This document shows positions 34,101 to 46,100 of a DNA stretch of 64,000 bases, piece by piece; the first letter of the stretch is position 1, and each line of letters starts with the position of its first letter. The stretch covers positions 31,521,288-31,585,287 of the forward strand of contig NC_092090.1 in NCBI RefSeq assembly GCF_045679555.1, read 5' to 3'. The notes beneath the pieces are model-generated. The model was not told the origin of the DNA. It saw only the letters and a list, made by a program, of their open reading frames with translations, and ran no database searches. A program made the position numbers and the translations under genes. The stretch is from Salvelinus alpinus (Eukaryota > Chordata > Actinopteri > Salmoniformes > Salmonidae).

Positions 34101-37100
34101 TTGCACTTGCACCTACAATGGGAACAAATACCCCTATGGGCATATCATATACGATACAACAGATGGACATAGCAGCTGTATGACAGCAGTTTGTGGGAAG
34201 AATGGAACCATTCACAGGGACATGTACCCATGTTCAACTACAACTCCAACAACTTCTATTCCATCTCATCCAACTCCATTTACGAATGTTCCTACCTCTA
34301 CATCATTCTCTACAGTAACAACAAATGTTTTCACTTTCTCAACACCAACGCCAACTGGTGGGTAACTGAAACTGATGCTTGAGTGACTAGTGACTAGTAT
34401 GACTTGGTTATATATCAGAGTAGGCGGATGAGGGGAGGACGGCTCATAATAATGAGTGGGAAAGAGTAAATGGAATGGTGTCAAACACAAGGAAATCAGG
34501 TGTTTGTGTTTGAGACCATTCCATTTATTCCATTCCAGTTATTACTATGAGCCCGTCCTCTCTGTTTAAAATTCCACCGGCCACCATTGTTGCATATGAA
34601 GTGTGAACACTACAGCAAGTATCTCTTATGATCAAAATGGCTGAAGACATTACTAACTAGGCACCTTCCTTAGATTGTGTTACATTACCACCAATCTAAA
34701 AGAAGAAAAGGTATTTTTATATTTTTGTATTTAACTGACTAACTGTAATGTATACTCTGATTCTATAGAGCCAGCCACATCTTCAACAGAGACAACAGCG
34801 TCTCCAACAACCTTCACTACTACATGTGGATATCCATGTGTGTGGTCACAATGGTTTGATACCACATTCCCTACACTTGGAACTCCAGGAGGAGACTCTG
34901 AAACCTACAACAACATAAGAGCAGAGGGACATGATATATGTGAGAAGCCAAGCAAGATCCAATGCAGAGCCCAGAAGTACCCAAATGTTAGCATAAGCCA
35001 AGTGGGCCAAGTGGTGCAGTGTAATGTAGCAGAAGGGTTGACTTGCAGAAATGAAGACCAGTCAGGCCCATTCCCACTGTGCTTTAACTACCAAGTTCGA
35101 GTCCTCTGCTGTGATGAAAATCTTTGCACATCTAAGCCTACAACCATTTCACCAACAACTACAAGACCACCTGTTACGAAGACAACAACAACTACAACAG
35201 CAACCACCTCCACTTTATCAACAACCACGTTGACTACAAAAACCCCGAACTGCACAGTTTGTGAGTGGTCACCTTGGTATAATGTGGACTATCCTCAATT
35301 TGGTCCTGGGGGTGGCGACAATGAATCAATAAAAAAGATTATAGAATCTGGGAAAGATATTTGTGAAAAACCAGTGGATGTCATATGCCAAGCAGTGCGA
35401 TATCCAGGGGTCCCATTGTCTGAATTAGGACAGAAGGTAGAATGTAATACGAAGGTTGGATTAATATGCCAGAACAAAGATCAAGGTATTCCTCCAATAT
35501 GCCTTGACTATGAAATTAAGGTCAAATGTTGTAAGACTGTGAAATGTCACACTACAACACAAGAAACTACACCTACTGTCACAACTACAACAATGTCAAC
35601 ATCCACTTTAACTACAATAACAAGTAAACCAATGACAATCACTACTCCTCCAACCTCAACTCAACCTCTGACCACAACTACAACTCCTACCACCACTACA
35701 ACACCCACTACTACAATGTTGACATCGACTGCTCCAGCTACCATATCAACAACAGTTCCATCGGCCACTACTCCTACACCAACTACTACAATCTTAACTC
35801 CGACAGCTCCATCTACAACAAAAACAACAACTCTGCCTTCCACCACTACTGCACCTCCAACCTCTACTCCTACATCAACCTCAACAGGAGTATCAACTAC
35901 CCCCTGCAGTGGTGAAGAAAGTTGTGTGTGGTCAGACTGGATCAACCTTGGTCAGCCAACCTCTGGCTCTGAAGGTGGAGATAATGAATCCATTAAGAAC
36001 ATCATTGCTAGTGGTTATCACATTTGCTCAGCTCCAGAGGCAGTTGAATGTAGAGCAAAACAATACCCTGGACTTCAGATCTCTCAGCTTGGCCAAGACG
36101 TGACTTGCAATCCATCCGTTGGACTGATTTGTCAAAACAATAAGCAAGGTCTTCAGCAAAAGTGCTTCGATTACGAGATACGAGTGAAATGTTGTCAATG
36201 TGCACCAACAACACACATCCCGACAACAACAACAACAACAACAACAACAGTTCCTTCTACCACTACTCCTACACCCACTACTACAATCTTAACTCCGACA
36301 GCTCCATCTACAACAAAAACAACAACTCTGCCTTCCACCACTACTGCACCTCCAACCTCTACTCCTACATCAACCTCAACAGGAGTATCAACTACCCCCT
36401 GCAGTGGTGAAGAAAGTTGTGTGTGGTCAGACTGGATCAACCTTGGTCAGCCAACCTCTGGCTCTGAAGGTGGAGATAATGAATCCATTAAGAACATCAT
36501 TGCTAGTGGTTATCACATTTGCTCAGCTCCAGAGGCAGTTGAATGTAGAGCAAAACAATACCCTGGACTTCAGATCTCTCAGCTTGGCCAAGACGTGACT
36601 TGCAATCCATCCGTTGGACTGATTTGTCAAAACAATAAGCAAGGTCTTCAGCAAAAGTGCTTCGATTACGAGATACGAGTGAAATGTTGTCAATGTGCAC
36701 CAACAACACACATCCCGACAACAACAACAACAACAACAGTTCCTTCTACCACTACTCCTACACCCACTACTACAATCCTAACTTCGAGAGCTCCATCTAC
36801 AACAAAAACAACAACTCTGCCTTCCACCACTACTGCACCTCCAACCTCTACTCCTACATCAACCTCAACAGGAGTATCAACTACCCCCTGCAGTGGTGAA
36901 GAAAGTTGTGTGTGGTCAGACTGGATCAACCTTGGTCAGCCAACCTCTGGCTCTGAAGGTGGAGATAATGAATCCATTAAGAACATCATTGCTAGTGGTT
37001 ATCACATTTGCTCAGCTCCAGAGGCAGTTGAATGTAGAGCAAAACAATACCCTGGACTTCAGATCTCTCAGCTTGGCCAAGACGTGACTTGCAATCCATC

Positions 37101-40100
37101 CGTTGGACTGATTTGTCAAAACAATAAGCAAGGTCTTCAGCAAAAGTGCTTCGATTACGAGATACGAGTGAAATGTTGTCAATGTGCACCAACAACACAC
37201 ATCCCGACAACAACAACAACAACAGTTCCTTCTACCACTACTCCTACACCCACTACTACAATCCTAACTTCGAGAGCTCCATCTACAACAAAAACAACAA
37301 CTCTGCCTTCCACCACTACTGCACCTCCAACCTCTACTCCTACATCAACCTCAACAGGAGTATCAACTACCCCCTGCAATGGTGAAGAAAATTGTGTGTG
37401 GTCAGACTGGATCAACCTTGGTCAGCCAACCTCTGGCTCTGAAGGTGGAGATAATGAATCCATTAAGAACATCATTGCTAGTGGTTATCACATTTGCTCA
37501 GCTCCAGAGGCAGTTGAATGTAGAGCAAAACAATACCCTGGACTTCAGATCTCTCAGCTTGGCCAAGACGTGACTTGCAATCCATCCGTTGGACTGATTT
37601 GTCAAAACAATAAGCAAGGTCTTCAGCAAAAGTGCTTCGATTACGAGATACGAGTGAAATGTTGTCAATGTGCACCAACAACACACATCCCGACAACAAC
37701 AACAACAACAACAACAGTTCCTTCTACCACTACTCCTACACCCACTACTACAATCCTAACTTCGAGAGCTCCATCTACAACAAAAACAACAACTCTGCCT
37801 TCCACCACTACTGCACCTCCAACCTCTACTCCTACATCAACCTCAACAGGAGTATCAACTACCCCCTGCAGTGGTGAAGAAAGTTGTGTGTGGTCAGACT
37901 GGATCAACCTTGGTCAGCCAACCTCTGGCTCTGAAGGTGGAGATAATGAATCCATTAAGAACATCATTGCTAGTGGTTATCACATTTGCTCAGCTCCAGA
38001 GGCAGTTGAATGTAGAGCAAAACAATACCCTGGACTTCAGATCTCTCAGCTTGGCCAAGACGTGACTTGCAATCCATCCGTTGGACTGATTTGTCAAAAC
38101 AATAAGCAAGGTCTTCAGCAAAAGTGCTTCGATTACGAGATACGAGTGAAATGTTGTCAATGTGCACCAACAACACACATCCCGACAACAACAACAACAA
38201 CAACAACAACAGTTCCTTCTACCACTACTCCTACACCCACTACTACAATCCTAACTTCGAGAGCTCCATCTACAACAAAAACAACAACTCTGCCTTCCAC
38301 CACTACTGCACCTCCAACCTCTACTCCTACATCAACCTCAACAGGAGTATCAACTACCCCCTGCAATGGTGAAGAAAATTGTGTGTGGTCAGACTGGATC
38401 AACCTTGGTCAGCCAACCTCTGGCTCTGAAGGTGGAGATAATGAATCCATTAAGAACATCATTGCTAGTGGTTATCACATTTGCTCAGCTCCAGACGCAG
38501 TTGAATGTAGAGCAAAACAATACCCTGGACTTCAGATCTCTCAGCTTGGCCAAGACGTGACTTGCAATCCATCCGTTGGACTGATTTGTCAAAACAATAA
38601 GCAAGGTCTTCAGCAAAAGTGCTTCGATTACGAGATACGAGTGAAATGTTGTCAATGTGCACCAACAACACACATCCCGACAACAACAACAACAACAACA
38701 GTTCCTTCTACCACTACTCCTACACCCACTACTACAATCCTAACTTCGAGAGCTCCATCTACAACAAAAACAACAACTCTGCCTTCCACCACTACTGCAC
38801 CTCCAACCTCTACTCCTACATCAACCTCAACAGGAGTATCAACTACCCCCTGCAGTGGTGAAGAAAGTTGTGTGTGGTCAGACTGGATCAACCTTGGTCA
38901 GCCAACCTCTGGCTCTGAAGGTGGAGATAATGAATCCATTAAGAACATCATTGCTAGTGGTTATCACATTTGCTCAGCTCCAGAGGCAGTTGAATGTAGA
39001 GCAAAACAATACCCTGGACTTCAGATCTCTCAGCTTGGCCAAGACGTGACTTGCAATCCATCCGTTGGACTGATTTGTCAAAACAATAAGCAAGGTCTTC
39101 AGCAAAAGTGCTTCGATTACGAGATACGAGTGAAATGTTGTCAATGTGCACCAACAACACACATCCCGACAACAACAACAACAACAACAGTTCCTTCTAC
39201 CACTACTCCTACACCCACTACTACAATCCTAACTTCGAGAGCTCCATCTACAACAAAAACAACAACTCTGCCTTCCACCACTACTGCACCTCCAACCTCT
39301 ACTCCTACATCAACCTCAACAGGAGTATCAACTACCCCCTGCAATGGTGAAGAAAATTGTGTGTGGTCAGACTGGATCAACCTTGGTCAGCCAACCTCTG
39401 GCTCTGAAGGTGGAGATAATGAATCCATTAAGAACATCATTGCTAGTGGTTATCACATTTGCTCAGCTCCAGAGGCAGTTGAATGTAGAGCAAAACAATA
39501 CCCTGGACTTCAGATCTCTCAGCTTGGCCAAGACGTGACTTGCAATCCATCCGTTGGACTGATTTGTCAAAACAATAAGCAAGGTCTTCAGCAAAAGTGC
39601 TTCGATTACGAGATACGAGTGAAATGTTGTCAATGTGCACCAACAACACACATCCCGACAACAACAACAACAACAACAACAACAACAGTTCCTTCTACCA
39701 CTACTCCTACACCCACTACTACAATCCTAACTTCGAGAGCTCCATCTACAACAAAAACAACAACTCTGCCTTCCACCACTACTGCACCTCCAACCTCTAC
39801 TCCTACATCAACCTCAACAGGAGTATCAACTACCCCCTGCAATGGTGAAGAAAATTGTGTGTGGTCAGACTGGATCAACCTTGGTCAGCCAACCTCTGGC
39901 TCTGAAGGTGGAGATAATGAATCCATTAAGAACATCATTGCTAGTGGTTATCACATTTGCTCAGCTCCAGAGGCAGTTGAATGTAGAGCAAAACAATACC
40001 CTGGACTTCAGATCTCTCAGCTTGGCCAAGACGTGACTTGCAATCCATCCGTTGGACTGATTTGTCAAAACAATAAGCAAGGTCTTCAGCAAAAGTGCTT

Positions 40101-43100
40101 CGATTACGAGATACGAGTGAAATGTTGTCAATGTGCACCAACAACACACATCCCGACAACAACAACAACAACAACAGTTCCTTCTACCACTACTCCTACA
40201 CCCACTACTACAATCCTAACTTCGAGAGCTCCATCTACAACAAAAACAACAACTCTGCCTTCCACCACTACTGCACCTCCAACCTCTACTCCTACATCAA
40301 CCTCAACAGGAGTATCAACTACCCCCTGCAGTGGTGAAGAAAGTTGTGTGTGGTCAGACTGGATCAACCTTGGTCAGCCAACCTCTGGCTCTGAAGGTGG
40401 AGATAATGAATCCATTAAGAACATCATTGCTAGTGGTTATCACATTTGCTCAGCTCCAGAGGCAGTTGAATGTAGAGCAGAACAATACCCTGGACTTCAG
40501 ATCTCTCAGCTTGGCCAAGACGTGAATTGCAATCCATCCGTTGGACTGATTTGTCAAAACAATAAGCAAGGTCTTCAGCAAAAGTGCTTCGATTACGAGA
40601 TACGAGTGAAATGTTGTCAATGTGCACCAACAACACACATCCCGACAACAACAACAACAACAACAACAACAACAGTTCCTTCTACCACTACTCCTACACC
40701 CACTACTACAATCCTAACTTCGAGAGCTCCATCTACAACAAAAACAACAACTCTGCCTTCCACCACTACTGCACCTCCAACCTCTACTCCTACATCAACC
40801 TCAACAGGAGTATCAACTACCCCCTGCAGTGGTGAAGAAAGTTGTGTGTGGTCAGACTGGATCAACCTTGGTCAGCCAACCTCTGGCTCTGAAGGTGGAG
40901 ATAATGAATCCATTAAGAACATCATTGCTAGTGGTTATCACATTTGCTCAGCTCCAGAGGCAGTTGAATGTAGAGCAAAACAATACCCTGGACTTCAGAT
41001 CTCTCAGCTTGGCCAAGACGTGACTTGCAATCCATCCGTTGGACTGATTTGTCAAAACAATAAGCAAGGTCTTCAGCAAAAGTGCTTCGATTACGAGATA
41101 CGAGTGAAATGTTGTCAATGTGCACCAACAACACACATCCCGACAACAACAACAACAACAGTTCCTTCTACCACTACTCCTACACCCACTACTACAATCC
41201 TAACTTCGAGAGCTCCATCTACAACAAAAACAACAACTCTGCCTTCCACCACTACTGCACCTCCAACCTCTACTCCTACATCAACCTCAACAGGAGTATC
41301 AACTACCCCCTGCAATGGTGAAGAAAATTGTGTGTGGTCAGACTGGATCAACCTTGGTCAGCCAACCTCTGGCTCTGAAGGTGGAGATAATGAATCCATT
41401 AAGAACATCATTGCTAGTGGTTATCACATTTGCTCAGCTCCAGAGGCAGTTGAATGTAGAGCAAAACAATACCCTGGACTTCAGATCTCTCAGCTTGGCC
41501 AAGACGTGACTTGCAATCCATCCGTTGGACTGATTTGTCAAAACAATAAGCAAGGTCTTCAGCAAAAGTGCTTCGATTACGAGATACGAGTGAAATGTTG
41601 TCAATGTGCACCAACAACACACATCCCGACAACAACAACAACAACAACAACAACAGTTCCTTCTACCACTACTCCTACACCCACTACTACAATCCTAACT
41701 TCGAGAGCTCCATCTACAACAACAACAACAACTCTGCCTTCCACCACTACTGCACCTCCAACCTCTACTCCTACATCAACCTCAACAGGAGTATCAACTA
41801 CCCCCTGCAGTGGTGAAGAAAGTTGTGTGTGGTCAGACTGGATCAACCTTGGTCAGCCAACCTCTGGCTCTGAAGGTGGAGATAATGAATCCATTAAGAA
41901 CATCATTGCTAGTGGTTATCACATTTGCTCAGCTCCAGAGGCAGTTGAATGTAGAGCAAAACAATACCCTGGACTTCAGATCTCTCAGCTTGGCCAAGAC
42001 GTGACTTGCAATCCATCCGTTGGACTGATTTGTCAAAACAATAAGCAAGGTCTTCAGCAAAAGTGCTTCGATTACGAGATACGAGTGAAATGTTGTCAAT
42101 GTGCACCAACAACACACATCCCGACAACAACAACAACAACAACAACAACAACAGTTCCTTCTACCACTACTCCTACACCCACTACTACAATCCTAACTTC
42201 GAGAGCTCCATCTACAACAAAAACAACAACTCTGCCTTCCACCACTACTGCACCTCCAACCTCTACTCCTACATCAACCTCAACAGGAGTATCAACTACC
42301 CCCTGCAATGGTGAAGAAAATTGTGTGTGGTCAGACTGGATCAACCTTGGTCAGCCAACCTCTGGCTCTGAAGGTGGAGATAATGAATCCATTAAGAACA
42401 TCATTGCTAGTGGTTATCACATTTGCTCAGCTCCAGAGGCAGTTGAATGTAGAGCAAAACAATACCCTGGACTTCAGATCTCTCAGCTTGGCCAAGACGT
42501 GACTTGCAATCCATCCGTTGGACTGATTTGTCAAAACAATAAGCAAGGTCTTCAGCAAAAGTGCTTCGATTACGAGATACGAGTGAAATGTTGTCAATGT
42601 GCACCAACAACACACATCCCGACAACAACAACAACAACAACAACAACAGTTCCTTCTACCACTACTCCTACACCCACTACTACAATCCTAACTTCGAGAG
42701 CTCCATCTACAACAAAAACAACAACTCTGCCTTCCACCACTACTGCACCTCCAACCTCTACTCCTACATCAACCTCAACAGGAGTATCAACTACCCCCTG
42801 CAATGGTGAAGAAAATTGTGTGTGGTCAGACTGGATCAACCTTGGTCAGCCAACCTCTGGCTCTGAAGGTGGAGATAATGAATCCATTAAGAACATCATT
42901 GCTAGTGGTTATCACATTTGCTCAGCTCCAGAGGCAGTTGAATGTAGAGCAAAACAATACCCTGGACTTCAGATCTCTCAGCTTGGCCAAGACGTGACTT
43001 GCAATCCATCCGTTGGACTGATTTGTCAAAACAATAAGCAAGGTCTTCAGCAAAAGTGCTTCGATTACGAGATACGAGTGAAATGTTGTCAATGTGCACC

Positions 43101-46100
43101 AACAACACACATCCCGACAACAACAACAACAACAACAACAACAACAGTTCCTTCTACCACTACTCCTACACCCACTACTACAATCCTAACTTCGAGAGCT
43201 CCATCTACAACAAAAACAACAACTCTGCCTTCCACCACTACTGCACCTCCAACCTCTACTCCTACATCAACCTCAACAGGAGTATCAACTACCCCCTGCA
43301 ATGGTGAAGAAAATTGTGTGTGGTCAGACTGGATCAACCTTGGTCAGCCAACCTCTGGCTCTGAAGGTGGAGATAATGAATCCATTAAGAACATCATTGC
43401 TAGTGGTTATCACATTTGCTCAGCTCCAGAGGCAGTTGAATGTAGAGCAAAACAATACCCTGGACTTCAGATCTCTCAGCTTGGCCAAGACGTGACTTGC
43501 AATCCATCCGTTGGACTGATTTGTCAAAACAATAAACAAGGTCTTCAGCAAAAGTGCTTCGATTACGAGATACGAGTGAAATGTTGTCAATGTGCACCAA
43601 CAACACACATCCCGACAACAACAACAACAACAACAGTTCCTTCTACCACTACTCCTACACCCACTACTACAATCCTAACTTCGAGAGCTCCATCTACAAC
43701 AAAAACAACAACTCTGCCTTCCACCACTACTGCACCTCCAACCTCTACTCCTACATCAACCTCAACAGGAGTATCAACTACCCCCTGCAGTGGTGAAGAA
43801 AGTTGTGTGTGGTCAGACTGGATCAACCTTGGTCAGCCAACCTCTGGCTCTGAAGGTGGAGATAATGAATCCATTAAGAACATCATTGCTAGTGGTTATC
43901 ACATTTGCTCAGCTCCAGAGGCAGTTGAATGTAGAGCAAAACAATACCCTGGACTTCAGATCTCTCAGCTTGGCCAAGACGTGACTTGCAATCCATCCGT
44001 TGGACTGATTTGTCAAAACAATAAGCAAGGTCTTCAGCAAAAGTGCTTCGATTACGAGATACGAGTGAAATGTTGTCAATGTGCACCAACAACACACATC
44101 CCGACAACAACAACAACAACAGTTCCTTCTACCACTACTCCTACACCCACTACTACAATCCTAACTTCGAGAGCTCCATCTACAACAAAAACAACAACTC
44201 TGCCTTCCACCACTACTGCACCTCCAACCTCTACTCCTACATCAACCTCAACAGGAGTATCAACTACCCCCTGCAATGGTGAAGAAAATTGTGTGTGGTC
44301 AGACTGGATCAACCTTGGTCAGCCAACCTCTGGCTCTGAAGGTGGAGATAATGAATCCATTAAGAACATCATTGCTAGTGGTTATCACATTTGCTCAGCT
44401 CCAGAGGCAGTTGAATGTAGAGCAAAACAATACCCTGGACTTCAGATCTCTCAGCTTGGCCAAGACGTGACTTGCAATCCATCCGTTGGACTGATTTGTC
44501 AAAACAATAAGCAAGGTCTTCAGCAAAAGTGCTTCGATTACGAGATACGAGTGAAATGTTGTCAATGTGCACCAACAACACACATCCCGACAACAACAAC
44601 AACAACAACAGTTCCTTCTACCACTACTCCTACACCCACTACTACAATCCTAACTTCGAGAGCTCCATCTACAACAAAAACAACAACTCTGCCTTCCACC
44701 ACTACTGCACCTCCAACCTCTACTCCTACATCAACCTCAACAGGAGTATCAACTACCCCCTGCAGTGGTGAAGAAAGTTGTGTGTGGTCAGACTGGATCA
44801 ACCTTGGTCAGCCAACCTCTGGCTCTGAAGGTGGAGATAATGAATCCATTAAGAACATCATTGCTAGTGGTTATCACATTTGCTCAGCTCCAGAGGCAGT
44901 TGAATGTAGAGCAAAACAATACCCTGGACTTCAGATCTCTCAGCTTGGCCAAGACGTGACTTGCAATCCATCCGTTGGACTGATTTGTCAAAACAATAAG
45001 CAAGGTCTTCAGCAAAAGTGCTTCGATTACGAGATACGAGTGAAATGTTGTCAATGTGCACCAACAACACACATCCCGACAACAACAACAACAACAGTTC
45101 CTTCTACCACTACTCCTACACCCACTACTACAATCCTAACTTCGAGAGCTCCATCTACAACAAAAACAACAACTCTGCCTTCCACCACTACTGCACCTCC
45201 AACCTCTACTCCTACATCAACCTCAACAGGAGTATCAACTACCCCCTGCAATGGTGAAGAAAATTGTGTGTGGTCAGACTGGATCAACCTTGGTCAGCCA
45301 ACCTCTGGCTCTGAAGGTGGAGATAATGAATCCATTAAGAACATCATTGCTAGTGGTTATCACATTTGCTCAGCTCCAGAGGCAGTTGAATGTAGAGCAA
45401 AACAATACCCTGGACTTCAGATCTCTCAGCTTGGCCAAGACGTGACTTGCAATCCATCCGTTGGACTGATTTGTCAAAACAATAAGCAAGGTCTTCAGCA
45501 AAAGTGCTTCGATTACGAGATACGAGTGAAATGTTGTCAATGTGCACCAACAACACACATCCCGACAACAACAACAACAACAACAGTTCCTTCTACCACT
45601 ACTCCTACACCCACTACTACAATCCTAACTTCGAGAGCTCCATCTACAACAAAAACAACAACTCTGCCTTCCACCACTACTGCACCTCCAACCTCTACTC
45701 CTACATCAACCTCAACAGGAGTATCAACTACCCCCTGCAATGGTGAAGAAAATTGTGTGTGGTCAGACTGGATCAACCTTGGTCAGCCAACCTCTGGCTC
45801 TGAAGGTGGAGATAATGAATCCATTAAGAACATCATTGCTAGTGGTTATCACATTTGCTCAGCTCCAGAGGCAGTTGAATGTAGAGCAAAACAATACCCT
45901 GGACTTCAGATCTCTCAGCTTGGCCAAGACGTGACTTGCAATCCATCCGTTGGACTGATTTGTCAAAACAATAAGCAAGGTCTTCAGCAAAAGTGCTTCG
46001 ATTACGAGATACGAGTGAAATGTTGTCAATGTGCACCAACAACACACATCCCGACAACAACAACAACAACAGTTCCTTCTACCACTACTCCTACACCCAC

